From Maribacter caenipelagi (GTDB lineage Bacteria; Bacteroidota; Bacteroidia; Flavobacteriales; Flavobacteriaceae), in NCBI RefSeq assembly GCF_004364175.1, contig NZ_SNZW01000011.1:434001-498000 (forward strand): 64,000 nt of DNA, written 5' to 3'. The notes under the pieces are model-generated. The model was not told the origin of the DNA and searched no databases. It worked only from the letters and a program-made list of their open reading frames with translations. Shown here one piece after another: positions 10,101 to 18,295 of this stretch (positions within the stretch are counted from its first letter, which is position 1; each line of letters begins with the position of its first letter). The translations under genes and the position numbers were made by a program.

Positions 10101-11159
10101 GGCAAAATAACAGAGGCTATTAGAATTGCATTTTCTATTCCCCCTCAGGAAGTTGATCCAAAATTAATACTGGCAATAAATAACGAAGTCAAAGAGATGG
10201 AATTAAAACAACAATTAGAAATCTCTAAACTGTATTTGGATATATTGGATCCATCTACGGTGTTGTTAATAGAAAAAAACAAAAGACAGTTTCAGGGTGC
10301 TAGTTTGGGGGCGGATTATAATAGTATTAATGATAAACTCGACCCTACAATGTCCTCCTTTAATGGGTATTATGAGTTTTACAATCAAAAAGGAAATGTG
10401 CATAGATTCTCTTTTTCACAATCTTCCATGTATACAATTAATGTAAAACCCAGATTTGCTAGTAATGTAAATAAAGATTTAATTAGCTTGGGTTATAGGT
10501 ATAAATTAAAACCAGGAGAGAATAACAATTACCTATTTAAAGGGCGAATAGAGAAAGACAACGATAATGAACTTTATTTTCAAGCAGGTATTGGGTATAA
10601 CAAAACTAAAGGAAAGAATTATTCTGCCTATCAAGTGGATATTTTTCCGGTACAATCGGGACCTGGTTATGAGCTAAATATTTATAGAACTCTGTTGAAT
10701 GTGTATAAAGAAATACCACTAAGTACTTTGTTCAAACAAATATTAGCATTGGAGGCAACTTATTACACAGATTCAGGGGCAGATGCAACTTTTGTTGGAA
10801 GGTATGAGTATAACTTGGTAAATACTAAAAAGTTAAAATTGAATCCTTATATTGAAGGTGCTATTGGTAGAGGTACACTAAATCGTCGTTCTGGTTACCC
10901 ATATTGGATGGCTGAAGAGCGAATGTTCGGCGGTGCTGGTATATTATTTACGATAGGAAATAGCACTTCTAAAATTAAGTTGATAGCAGATTTCAGCCTC
11001 TTTGCAGAGGATAAAAGAGCGGATTTTGAAAGGTATACAGGCTCGGTCATCTACCGATTTACAGATTATTTTACTTTTAATGGAGCATATGAATTTTATA
11101 CTATAGATAATTTTTATTCCAATGTTTTTCAACTAGGTATTAATTATAAGTTTGAATAA
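7158..11159 (+). CDS. PelA-deacetylase/PelB-like fusion: DUF2194 deacetylase, TPR region, outer-membrane barrel
   Basis: A 1333-residue protein with a lipobox-like end to its signal peptide (ALFLVGC). Residues about 40-560 look like a DUF2194/PelA-type polysaccharide deacetylase. TTIFLDDYPSP gives the metal and base aspartates D252/D253. GHELGFHGYNH gives the HxxxH metal ligands H350/H354. WTHFVHPDDV resembles the late His motif. Residues about 640-1050 are helical, with degenerate TPR-like repeats. Residues about 1060-1333 alternate polar and aromatic residues in beta-strand fashion and end in a terminal Phe region (NYKFE), as in outer-membrane barrels such as the PelB C-terminus. Pseudomonas makes deacetylase (PelA) and TPR-porin (PelB) as separate proteins. 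Here one chain could deacetylate the polymer and pass it through its own pore. Confidence 0.75.
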   Translation: MNKRFFLKFLKYSLLALFLVGCQNDLYRFNSKFNLPKISSESPIVLLVIDTKVHSNVLEIENLKKTLEYTKIPYASNVVDGFNLNPKIPNSIKVLSLQQTIGLTDTSIDSITDFVAKGGTLHIPKTVRDPRMAFLMGLKPEAKLETNTTAKGFYFNKPVFPDKTGLVHDYLDPFIGLDKSNFKDNIHVLVSAANDNDYPVLLENKVGEGRVILINTSFNLLKNMRGFLFSSLIYGLEGVPYPVANVTTIFLDDYPSPTYNIYKEPIKSEMDLSISDYVKDVWWPDMKKLAKRHRMKYTAYVTFDYNSNVYPPFGFLEWDQNRIMTNEGEESSSGWLGKNILNSGHELGFHGYNHVSLLKDDWKNPNYILTALNAAEKKWKVLGFENLPISYVPPSNYIDSVGLQKLHEGMPSLRFMQSTYLGKVSEGGGREFDPDPLNNHFFDYPRISSGYNIEAASEWAIESMYIYTGIWTHFVHPDDVYQISDESNAATSGHFEFRNKHNLNWYSSSSEKGLLEVFEDYLVDYKARHPFTRFLNATDGSNETINWRYAEYFHTIQENIYEVESFNSRNKHGLYYWLMYIDNVNDQKISDLLYEQNIRYKKVPYLDGYLFSLETKNPSLAVLNLNPTQQNNVTNIIAKVNKERDIFYDLQASLMSFDDRLKRYVANDNLPQATRLIENYLKVNPMASSQILKDYAQYMVWQGKEDLFWKTLDTYYQKNSNERIAFLAHDLNLIVGYPTTEVRRLWMTRQLKHNTTNVVCLKEYYNHFNTLDNSENISKVLKKLSELSPTSENTKRYLEHLIYSKANNIIEELNQIELCSIYDKELATSIAWTYADALIFEKALQWEKCSLEISNETIEYWTVNSKDFIKYKYSNFSYYIGLLLANDERKASQELRGVPACREDLVKYANKITKVFGHLENYRIAVAWSKCATEINVKNKMTWLFELGQMQSLINYYNDYIQEHSNDNEIKNYMSTLYLYDGKITEAIRIAFSIPPQEVDPKLILAINNEVKEMELKQQLEISKLYLDILDPSTVLLIEKNKRQFQGASLGADYNSINDKLDPTMSSFNGYYEFYNQKGNVHRFSFSQSSMYTINVKPRFASNVNKDLISLGYRYKLKPGENNNYLFKGRIEKDNDNELYFQAGIGYNKTKGKNYSAYQVDIFPVQSGPGYELNIYRTLLNVYKEIPLSTLFKQILALEATYYTDSGADATFVGRYEYNLVNTKKLKLNPYIEGAIGRGTLNRRSGYPYWMAEERMFGGAGILFTIGNSTSKIKLIADFSLFAEDKRADFERYTGSVIYRFTDYFTFNGAYEFYTIDNFYSNVFQLGINYKFE

Positions 11160-11299
11160 TACCGAACCATAAGAAATTTTTCTAATACATTTACTGCATA
11201 ATTTTTTTTAGAAATATCAGTTATGGTTATTGATGTTGAAATTTACGTTGTAAAGAAAAATCTTTTACACGCATTTTTGGCTATTTTATTTTTTGAGAC

Positions 11300-11740
11300 A
11301 TGACTGTGAGAAAAACACATTGGTTCTGGAATCTTTTGGTAGTGATAACTTTTATAGTTTGTTTGTCTGCACTAACCCTTCACTATAAAAATTGGTTAAG
11401 TGTTAAATCAAATCAAATACAAATATATTCTGGTTTTTATTCTGCCAAAATATCATATTCTAAAATAGATAGTTTGAAATTAGTGTCTAGAATTCCACCT
11501 ATGGATAGGTTGCATGGTTTTTCTGCTTTAGAAAAAGAAAAGGGTGTTTTTAGAGAGTTTAAAGATTCATTGACAGATAAGAAGGTGCATGTGTTCGTAG
11601 ATAATATCAATCAGAATAAAATAAAGTTGGTTTATAAAGATTCGAGTTATGTATACTTTAACCTAAAAGATTCCGTTGAAACTATTCAATTATTTCAGAA
11701 ACTTAGCGCTAATACAAGTGCTCTAAGTGAGCCCAATTAG
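11300..11740 (+). CDS. Small membrane-anchored protein with PH-like (DUF304-type) domain
   Basis: A 146-residue protein with one strong N-terminal membrane segment (FWNLLVVITFIVCLSALTL). A beta-rich soluble part follows, beginning LSVKSNQIQIYSGFYSAKIS. This looks like a bacterial PH-like domain (SDSKIDSL-type strand pattern), but the match is by eye only. The start is the ATG at 11300. It stands alone between the exopolysaccharide locus and the DUF2141 gene, and nothing in its context shows a function. Confidence 0.55.
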   Translation: MTVRKTHWFWNLLVVITFIVCLSALTLHYKNWLSVKSNQIQIYSGFYSAKISYSKIDSLKLVSRIPPMDRLHGFSALEKEKGVFREFKDSLTDKKVHVFVDNINQNKIKLVYKDSSYVYFNLKDSVETIQLFQKLSANTSALSEPN

Positions 11741-11786
11741 AACAGTGTAAACTAAAATTTAAAACATTGTTAAAGTATTAAAACCC

Positions 11787-11814
11787 TTTGGCATAACTAT
11801 TGAAACTATTTTTG
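11787..11814 (+). promoter_or_regulatory. Candidate promoter of the DUF2141 gene
   Basis: TATTTTTG (11807-11814) matches the TAnnTTTG -7 box. A TTTG at 11787-11790 could be the -33 element, but the spacing of 16 bases is shorter than the usual 19 or so. The start codon is 17 bases downstream of the -7 box. Confidence 0.4.
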
Positions 11815-11830
11815 ACTTTAAATAGCAAGC

Positions 11831-12253
11831 ATGAATAAAAGGAATCTATTCGTATTATGTGTTATATTATTAATGTCTACCGGTCTTTTTGCACAACATA
11901 ATCTTAGTTTGAATATTGACGGAGTATCATCTGAGAAAGGCAATATTTGTTTTGCTATTTACAATGATGAGGGTTCTTTTTTAAAGTTCGATAAAGTCTA
12001 TAAATCTGGATCGGAGAAAGCTGTAAAGGGAAAAACAGCTGTTAATATCACAGATTTACCCGAAGGTGATTATGCTATTGCTATTTTTCATGACGTTAAT
12101 GGCAATAAAAACTTAGATACCAACATGCTAGGTATTCCGAAAGAGCAAATTGCTTTTTCTAAAGGAAAAATGAAAATGTTCGGTCCGCCGAAATATAAGG
12201 AATGCGTATTTACAGTAAACTCTAATATGGAGATGAATATTAGATTAAATTAA
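11831..12253 (+). CDS. DUF2141 secreted protein
   Basis: A 140-residue protein with a clear signal peptide ending at LFAQ (about residue 21). The mature part fits DUF2141: GNICFAIYNDEGSFL, then ITDLPEGDYAIAIFHDVNGNKNLD and GIPKEQIAFSKG. These are the conserved GxYA-FHDxNxNxxLDxNxxGxPxE positions of the family. Members are small periplasmic or secreted beta-sandwich proteins of unknown function, common in Bacteroidota. It is a single gene converging on the next one, with an 8-base gap between the stops. Confidence 0.85.
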   Translation: MNKRNLFVLCVILLMSTGLFAQHNLSLNIDGVSSEKGNICFAIYNDEGSFLKFDKVYKSGSEKAVKGKTAVNITDLPEGDYAIAIFHDVNGNKNLDTNMLGIPKEQIAFSKGKMKMFGPPKYKECVFTVNSNMEMNIRLN

Positions 12254-12260
12254 TAATAAT

Positions 12261-12659
12261 TTAATAACTAGTAATTTTAATTACCCCATTTGCCCCTTGA
12301 GATCCATAACCTGCAGCATCTGCGCCAGATAGAATTTTAATTTTCTTTATATTATAACTATCTATCAGTTCGTTGACAGAATGAAACGAATTACCGATTA
12401 CTTGATTATTTAAAACGTACAAGGGTTCTTGATTTCCGCCAGAGTCGAACGAGTTTGTGGTTTTATTTAAAATGGGAACATTGTTCTGTAGTACTATACC
12501 AGGTTTTTGTCTTATGCGTTGCAATAGAGAAATATTAGCTCTATTCTTTTCTCTTAATTCAGTATCTAAAGATAATCTGTCATTGCTTGTACTTTTTGCA
12601 GAACTACAACTACACAATAGAATTACTGCTATTAAAAAAAGAGATAGATACGTTTTCAT
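12261..12659 (-). CDS. Lipoprotein with TonB-receptor plug-like fragment
   Basis: A 132-residue putative lipoprotein with lipobox LLCSC at residues 14-18. The C-terminal half resembles the end of a TonB-receptor plug domain. It has a YVLNNQVIGNSFHSVNEL segment, followed by a KIKILSGADAAGYGSQGANG run with a conserved Gly-rich turn and ITSY at the end. Such short plug-only lipoproteins occur in flavobacteria with no defined function. It lacks any barrel, and no receptor gene adjoins it, so it is a standalone domain rather than a visible truncation. Confidence 0.65.
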   Translation of the reverse strand: MKTYLSLFLIAVILLCSCSSAKSTSNDRLSLDTELREKNRANISLLQRIRQKPGIVLQNNVPILNKTTNSFDSGGNQEPLYVLNNQVIGNSFHSVNELIDSYNIKKIKILSGADAAGYGSQGANGVIKITSY

Positions 12660-12709
12660 TTTTATTCAATAATGGTTTCTGTAATTTATGAATTAAAATT
12701 AGATGACAG

Positions 12710-12717
12710 TATCTTTG
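12710..12717 (+). promoter_or_regulatory. Candidate -7 promoter box of the DUF423 gene
   Basis: TATCTTTG fits TAnnTTTG and lies 12 bases before the start codon at 12730, which would leave a very short leader. No convincing -33 TTG is seen. Confidence 0.4.
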
Positions 12718-12729
12718 AAATAAAAAATT

Positions 12730-13116
12730 ATGGTATTAGTGGCAGAATTAGTTGGGGCTTTGTTAGGATTACTGGCAATTGTATTTGGTGCTTTTGGCGC
12801 GCATTTATTAAAGAAGACTTTTACTGCAGATCAATTGAATAGTTTTGAAACAGGAGTAAAATACCAAATGTATCACGCACTTTTAATATTGATGCTGAGC
12901 TTTAATCTGAATCTAGAAACTGGTCTTGAGAAAGCTATTATCTATTGTCTTATTTTTGGAACCATCCTGTTTTCTTTCAGTATCTACGGATTGTGTATTT
13001 CTGCATCCAAAGGAAATAAAATAAAAATCTTGGGTCCTATAACTCCTCTTGGTGGACTCTTTTTAGTAGCGGGGTGGGGGTTGTTATTCTATAATTTCAT
13101 TAAAAATTTTATTTAA
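12730..13116 (+). CDS. DUF423 inner-membrane protein
   Basis: A 128-residue, four-helix membrane protein of the DUF423 (YgdD-like) family. The hallmark region GLLAIVFGAFGAHLLKK at residues 13-29 is followed by FETGVKYQMYHALLIL, then ILFSFSIYGL and a C-terminal ITPLGGLFLVAGW. The family is conserved in bacteria, but its function is unknown. The stop is two bases from the stop of the next, convergent gene. Confidence 0.85.
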   Translation: MVLVAELVGALLGLLAIVFGAFGAHLLKKTFTADQLNSFETGVKYQMYHALLILMLSFNLNLETGLEKAIIYCLIFGTILFSFSIYGLCISASKGNKIKILGPITPLGGLFLVAGWGLLFYNFIKNFI

Positions 13117-13117
13117 T

Positions 13118-14656
13118 CTATTCTGCAGATGTAGCAGTAAATTCTTTAATTGCGGTATTCGGTTCCATAATGGCATACCCTTCCCAGAATGTTGGGTCGT
13201 ATTTAGGCATATAAGTAGGCGATATGGTGTTGTTTTCTTTAAAACTATCAAATGTAGCTTGACTGATGTTTTCTGTCTCAAATACAATCATTTCATTTTT
13301 CTCTACACTGATAATCACAAAATCCATATTTCCAGATAGTTCGTTCTGCTTATTTCTACCTTTTACGATTTTATTCTTTTCAATAATTTTTAGTGGTCTT
13401 CTAACGCCAACCCTCATACCATTTTCCGATTCAAAATATCGTACACCATAGTAACCATCTTTTCCTTTGTTGTAAATTATTTTCCCTTTTGAAAGGTAGT
13501 TATTGGTTGAAATACCCAATAGGCTAAATTTACTCGTAGGTTTAACATTAGAGTAGTCCACTTGTATTATTGCAAAATCATCTGCATTAACGTATAAAGT
13601 GCCTTCAAAGTCTGCTGAACCATCAGGTTTAAACGAAATTACATATACTGGGTTATCGCCTAAAAAGGTAAACTCTTGAAGGATATAATTGTATTTTCTT
13701 TGCTTATTAATGAAATTGAGTTTGGAATCCTCTTGTGTCGGTAAACCACTAAATATTTTAGCTAGTTGATTTCTTTTCCAATTACCATAATTTTTTTGCT
13801 GCTCTTCTTTACTTTTCTTTTTCTCTTCAAGCTCTTTATTAACGGCTGCTACATCGGTAGAATCAACATCTTCTTCAAAAAGAGAGCTTACTTCATCAGA
13901 ATCTATTTTGAATGACAATAAGCCAGATTTAATTTTAAAATAAGATCCTGGTTTTACATTTTTAATTAAAATATCGTTTAACCTTTCTTCGATTTTTTCA
14001 TAATCAAATTCTGTGTTTTTGTCATACAACTTAGAGGCTTTCAGTAAATTAAACTTTTGCAGTTCTTCGTCATGATTACCATACAGGTCTCCTACGATTT
14101 CAGAATAATAACTATCATTTTTTGGAACAGTATAGATTATGCTATCAATAAATTGTTGATTCAATACATCTATAGAAGATTTTTTGACTTTAAAATCACT
14201 TTTCGTCCAATGGTCAAAATTTGATGTTCGGTGAAAAAGTCTTTTTTTTGATAGATCATTAGAATAGTTCTTGTTTAGATTATCCTCAACAAAATCCATT
14301 ATCTCATCTGCAGTATAATTCTTGTTAGAAACGATAACTTCTCTTAATTCTATGGCTTTAGGTACTAGTAAAATTTTAGATGTAGTGAATTCAGAAATGG
14401 GTTTCGACAAAGTTTCATAACCCATTGAAGATATAATAAGGGAGTCAGATTCTTTGATTACCTGATCGAATATTAGATTAAAACTACCCTCTTCATTCGA
14501 AATGGCCCATTTATCTTTTAATTGAACTGAGGCAAAGGGTATGGGTTGTTTACTAACACTATCTATAACTATTGCACTTAAACTCTGTGCATTGACACTA
14601 AATAGGTTGAAAATTAGAAATGTAAAAAAAGCTAGAAGAGGTAATTTGGTGTTCAT
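13118..14656 (-). CDS. Secreted carboxypeptidase-regulatory-like domain protein
   Basis: A 512-residue protein starting at the ATG at 14656; an upstream in-frame start would add 12 residues before the signal peptide. The signal peptide (LLAFFTFLIFNLFSVNAQ) is followed by a carboxypeptidase-D regulatory-like beta-sandwich (SAIVIDSVSKQPIPFASVQL). A long domain containing YVNADDFAIIQVDYSNV follows, as in flavobacterial proteins often annotated 'carboxypeptidase-like regulatory domain-containing'. A Lys/Glu-rich linker lies near residues 275-300. It probably faces the periplasm or outer membrane. Function unknown. Confidence 0.7.
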   Translation of the reverse strand: MNTKLPLLAFFTFLIFNLFSVNAQSLSAIVIDSVSKQPIPFASVQLKDKWAISNEEGSFNLIFDQVIKESDSLIISSMGYETLSKPISEFTTSKILLVPKAIELREVIVSNKNYTADEIMDFVEDNLNKNYSNDLSKKRLFHRTSNFDHWTKSDFKVKKSSIDVLNQQFIDSIIYTVPKNDSYYSEIVGDLYGNHDEELQKFNLLKASKLYDKNTEFDYEKIEERLNDILIKNVKPGSYFKIKSGLLSFKIDSDEVSSLFEEDVDSTDVAAVNKELEEKKKSKEEQQKNYGNWKRNQLAKIFSGLPTQEDSKLNFINKQRKYNYILQEFTFLGDNPVYVISFKPDGSADFEGTLYVNADDFAIIQVDYSNVKPTSKFSLLGISTNNYLSKGKIIYNKGKDGYYGVRYFESENGMRVGVRRPLKIIEKNKIVKGRNKQNELSGNMDFVIISVEKNEMIVFETENISQATFDSFKENNTISPTYMPKYDPTFWEGYAIMEPNTAIKEFTATSAE

Positions 14657-14761
14657 AGGTTCGATTATACTTATGCAATCTAGACGAACCAAAGTAAGTA
14701 ACGTTACAATTTTAGAAACTGTTATGAGGGTTTTAAATAATTTTTAACAAAAATTCGAACC

Positions 14762-14905
14762 TTAATGGCAGCCACAACCATCTTGACCGCAAGACTTTGA
14801 ACTATCTTTTTTGCTAGACCAAATAGATTTTGGGATAAAAAATTTAGTTACTATATAACCAACAGAAATAGCTAATGTGATGTAAACTAAGATATGTTGT
14901 ATCAT
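14762..14905 (-). CDS. FeoB-associated Cys-rich small membrane protein
   Basis: A 47-residue peptide reading from the ATG at 14905. It has one membrane helix (ILVYITLAISVGYIVTKFF), a short basic linker, and a Cys-rich tail SCGQDGCGCH. This is the organisation of the FeoB-associated Cys-rich membrane proteins found downstream of feoB in Bacteroidota and Firmicutes. It starts 7 bases after the feoB stop and is therefore in the feoAB operon. The tail has three Cys and a terminal His, suitable for binding iron or another metal near the transporter mouth. That role is an inference. Confidence 0.85.
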   Translation of the reverse strand: MIQHILVYITLAISVGYIVTKFFIPKSIWSSKKDSSKSCGQDGCGCH

Positions 14906-14912
14906 GTGTTTT

Positions 14913-17099
14913 TTATTTTAATAATTGATAAGCTATTAAAGCTACAATGTAAGCAAATAAGCTCATAAATACTAGCTGCCCTGCGGGCCATTTCCAAGAA
15001 TTAGTCTCCCTTTTTACCACGGCCAATGTACTCATGCATTGCATTGCAAAAGCATAAAATAAAAGTAGAGAAACACCTGAAGCTAAATTAAATAACGGTT
15101 TTTGGGTTCTAGGGTTAACTTCTGCCGCCATTCTATTCTTTATAGTTTCTTCTTCATCATTTCCTACGCTGTAAATAGTTGCTAGCGTACCCACAAAAAC
15201 TTCTCTAGCGGCGAATGAGGTAATAACGGCAATACCTATTTTCCAATCATAGCCTAAAGGTCTTACAATAGGTTCTATCGCTTTACCCATGTAACCCATA
15301 TAAGAATGCTCTAATTTATACCCTGCTATTTCTTGTGCTAAAGCACGTTCTTCAAGTTCTTTTTGCTGGTCAGATGCGTTTGGGTCGTTAATATCCAAAC
15401 CATCTTGATGTGTGTCAAAATAAATTTCACTACTAGCGCTGAAACCTTCTTGTTCTACGCGTTTAGTTACAATAGTCTCTGCGTTTTTGAATTCATCGGA
15501 GAATCCGTTAGAACCCAAAAACCATAGTATAATTGAAATTGCCAAGATTATTTTACCTGCCCCAAAAACAAAACTTTTGGTTTTTTCAAGAACGGTGTAA
15601 CCAACGTTTTTGAGCAAAGGCAATTTGTAATTTGGCATTTCTACCACAAAGAAAGATTTGCTCTTGATTTTAAGTATTTTGTTCAAGATCACTGCCGATA
15701 GAATAGCGGCCCCAAAACCCATTAAATATAATGACATTAAGGTCAATGCTTTATAGCTCAAACCTAGAAAGCTGCCTTCGGGTATTACCAAGGCTATAAT
15801 AATCAGGTATACCGGTAAACGCGCAGAGCAGGTGGTAAACGGAGTCACTAATATGGTAATTAATCTTTCCTTCCAGTTTTCAATGGTTCTGGTAGCCATT
15901 ACTGCAGGTATAGCGCAAGCGGTACCCGATATTAACGGAACAACACTTTTACCACTTAATCCAAACGGTCGCATTATCCTATCCATCAAAAAAACAACCC
16001 TACTCATGTAGCCTGTTTCTTCTAACAAGGCTATGAATAGAAATAAGAAAGCTATTTGCGGTATGAAAATAACAATACCACCAATACCAGCTAGAATACC
16101 TTCTGCAATAAGATTGGTAAAAACCCCTGGCGGTAAAGTGTCTTTTACCCATTCTGTTGCCGATGCGAAGAAACCGTCAATTAAATCCATCGGGTATTCG
16201 CTCCACCCATAAATAGCTTGAAAAATAGTTAGCAGGATTAAAAAGAATATTAAGTAACCGAAGATCTTGTGGGTCAATACCTTATCTAAGGTAGCCCTAA
16301 ATCCTTTTGCGGCATTTAAATCTACTTTATACGTTTCTTTTAAAATACCATTGATAAACTGGTATCTTAAAATCGTTTCTTTCTGTTGAAGACGTTTTAA
16401 TTCTGACTTAGATTTGGTTGCAAACGAAGAGGCATCTTTAAACAGCGTCTTTTCAAGAGGCATAAAATTGACATCTTGTGTTATTACCAACCATAATTTG
16501 TACACATCTTCTTTAGGGAATGTGGTAGCAAGTTTTTCAAAATATTCTGGAGCAATTACAGAAATATCTACATTTTGCGTTTTTGGTAAATTCTTATAAT
16601 CGGCTATTAACTCTCTAAGTTTGTTGATACCCGTTTCTTTACGGGTACTAACCAATGCAATTTTTGAGTTTAATTTTTTTTCTAATAATTCTATATCAAT
16701 AGTAATACCCTTGCGAGACATACGGTCGGCCATGTTAATGACTAGTATGGCGGGTATTTTTAAATCTTTTATTTGCGTAAAAAGAAGAAGGTTTCTTTTT
16801 AGGTTCTCTACATCAGAAACTACAATGGCAACATCTGGGTGGTCTTTGTCATTTTTATTAAGCAGCAACTCGACTGCTACACTTTCATCTAACGAAGTGG
16901 TATTTAAACTATACGTACCAGGTAAATCCAAAATATGAGCTTTTACCCCTCGAGGAAGTTTACAAATTCCTTCTTTTTTCTCCACCGTTATCCCTGGGTA
17001 ATTACCTACTTTCTGGTTTAAACCCGTAAGTTGATTAAAAACCGATGTTTTACCGGTGTTCGGGTTCCCGATAAGGGCTACATTGATTTGTTTGCTCAT
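14913..17099 (-). CDS. feoB: Ferrous iron transporter FeoB
   Basis: A 728-residue ferrous iron transporter of the inner membrane. The N-terminal G-protein domain has G1 GNPNTGKTS (residues 11-19), the TVEKKEG switch, G3 DLPGTYSL and a G4 NMAD. The membrane part has the two gate regions with conserved cysteines (SGTACAIPAVMATRTIENW and FTTCSARLPVYL), followed by AAREVFVGTLATIY near the C-terminus. It overlaps feoA by 4 bases and is followed by the small Cys-rich partner. All expected motifs are intact. Confidence 0.97.
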   Translation of the reverse strand: MSKQINVALIGNPNTGKTSVFNQLTGLNQKVGNYPGITVEKKEGICKLPRGVKAHILDLPGTYSLNTTSLDESVAVELLLNKNDKDHPDVAIVVSDVENLKRNLLLFTQIKDLKIPAILVINMADRMSRKGITIDIELLEKKLNSKIALVSTRKETGINKLRELIADYKNLPKTQNVDISVIAPEYFEKLATTFPKEDVYKLWLVITQDVNFMPLEKTLFKDASSFATKSKSELKRLQQKETILRYQFINGILKETYKVDLNAAKGFRATLDKVLTHKIFGYLIFFLILLTIFQAIYGWSEYPMDLIDGFFASATEWVKDTLPPGVFTNLIAEGILAGIGGIVIFIPQIAFLFLFIALLEETGYMSRVVFLMDRIMRPFGLSGKSVVPLISGTACAIPAVMATRTIENWKERLITILVTPFTTCSARLPVYLIIIALVIPEGSFLGLSYKALTLMSLYLMGFGAAILSAVILNKILKIKSKSFFVVEMPNYKLPLLKNVGYTVLEKTKSFVFGAGKIILAISIILWFLGSNGFSDEFKNAETIVTKRVEQEGFSASSEIYFDTHQDGLDINDPNASDQQKELEERALAQEIAGYKLEHSYMGYMGKAIEPIVRPLGYDWKIGIAVITSFAAREVFVGTLATIYSVGNDEEETIKNRMAAEVNPRTQKPLFNLASGVSLLLFYAFAMQCMSTLAVVKRETNSWKWPAGQLVFMSLFAYIVALIAYQLLK

Positions 17100-17341
17100 A
17101 TAACCATATTATCTTCAATAATATCAAGAGCTATATGTAAGGCCATCTCTCTTCTAATGGCAATATGAGATCCGTTAACATTGATATAGATAGGGTCGTT
17201 TAGGGGAGCTACTTGCACCAATTCTATAACGTTGCCTGGCAAACAACCTAATTCTAGTAGCTTTATGGGCAGTAGATTTTCGGTGAATTCTTTAATAATT
17301 CCCTTTTGTCCTCTTTTTAAATGTGCGACCGTAGTTTCCAA
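17096..17341 (-). CDS. feoA: Ferrous iron transport protein FeoA
   Basis: An 81-residue SH3-like protein of the FeoA family: LLPIKLLELGCLPGNVIELVQVAPLNDP, then IYINVNGSHIAIRREMALHI. FeoA is the small cytosolic partner that modulates FeoB. Its stop overlaps the feoB start by four bases. It is the first gene of the operon. The 108-base region upstream shows no obvious Fur box by eye. Confidence 0.93.
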   Translation of the reverse strand: METTVAHLKRGQKGIIKEFTENLLPIKLLELGCLPGNVIELVQVAPLNDPIYINVNGSHIAIRREMALHIALDIIEDNMVI

Positions 17342-17449
17342 TCTTTATTTAGATTCATTATAAGTAAGACAAAAGTAAATGAAATAATCCAATTAGGAAA
17401 TTAATACATCTTAAATCTAATACCGCTTTTAAGGTCTTGCGAGTAAGGG

Positions 17450-18133
17450 TTATTTACTTTTTTTGTCGTAAGACTTTTTCAAAAGTTGAATATCTGCTAA
17501 AATTTTTTCCATATCCTCCTTTTTTGTTCCGTCATAGAAACCTCGAATTCTCTTTTTCTTATCTACCAAAATGAAATTTTCGGTGTGGATCATGTCAAAC
17601 GGTCCGCCATCGCCATCTGTCTTTACGGCTAAATATGATTTGCGGGCAAGGTCATAGATTTGTTTCTTGTCGCCCGTAACCAAATTCCAGTTGCGATCAT
17701 CGACTCCTTTTTCTAAGGCATATTTCTTGAGCTGAGCTACAGAATCTATTTCTGGTGTTACCGAGTGCGACAAAAGCATAACATCGCTATCACTGCCAAG
17801 CGCTTTTTGTAAATCTGACATATTCTTGGTCATAATCGGGCAAATAGTTGGGCAGGTTGTAAAAAAGAAATCAGCAACGTAAATTTTATTTTTGTAATTA
17901 TCTTGGGTAATGGTCTCTCCATTTTGGTTGGTCAAAGAAAAATCTGTGATAGTGTGATATTTTCTAACATGTTGAATCTCTTCAGATACCAATTCGGCAT
18001 TTACCATAGCAGGAGAATAAATTGGTAAAAGCTTTACAGGTTGTAGGGCATTATAAAAAAGATACATGATAACTGCAGAAATAGGCAGTAGTACCAAACC
18101 GAATAATTTGAATTTAGCGAAGAAAGAACGCAT
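17450..18133 (-). CDS. SCO1/SenC-family copper chaperone, membrane anchored
   Basis: A 227-residue protein with a single N-terminal membrane anchor (LFGLVLLPISAVIMYLFY) and a thioredoxin-like SCO domain. The copper ligands are visible: FFTTCPTICPIM gives the CxxxC pair C94/C98, and MIHTENF gives H183. SCO proteins deliver copper to the CuA site of cytochrome oxidase or act as thiol-disulfide reductases in the periplasm. No cytochrome oxidase gene adjoins. It lies in the same direction as feoAB, 108 bases upstream, but nothing shows co-transcription. Confidence 0.92.
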   Translation of the reverse strand: MRSFFAKFKLFGLVLLPISAVIMYLFYNALQPVKLLPIYSPAMVNAELVSEEIQHVRKYHTITDFSLTNQNGETITQDNYKNKIYVADFFFTTCPTICPIMTKNMSDLQKALGSDSDVMLLSHSVTPEIDSVAQLKKYALEKGVDDRNWNLVTGDKKQIYDLARKSYLAVKTDGDGGPFDMIHTENFILVDKKKRIRGFYDGTKKEDMEKILADIQLLKKSYDKKSK

Positions 18134-18260
18134 AAGAATTTTTTACAAAGGTACGCTAGGGCTGTTTATTTTTCAAGTGAATTAACCGTATCAGCTGATA
18201 AATTATTCATAAAATACCACTCCCTCAGTGTGTTTCTTTTTTTTAGCGGTTGTAAAAATG

Positions 18261-18268
18261 TACTTTTG
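18261..18268 (+). promoter_or_regulatory. Candidate -7 promoter box of rseP
   Basis: TACTTTTG matches TAnnTTTG and is 27 bases before the rseP start. A clear -33 TTG at the correct distance is not seen. Confidence 0.4.
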
Positions 18269-18295
18269 TGCGATTTTAATTTTCAGTAAAGAAGA

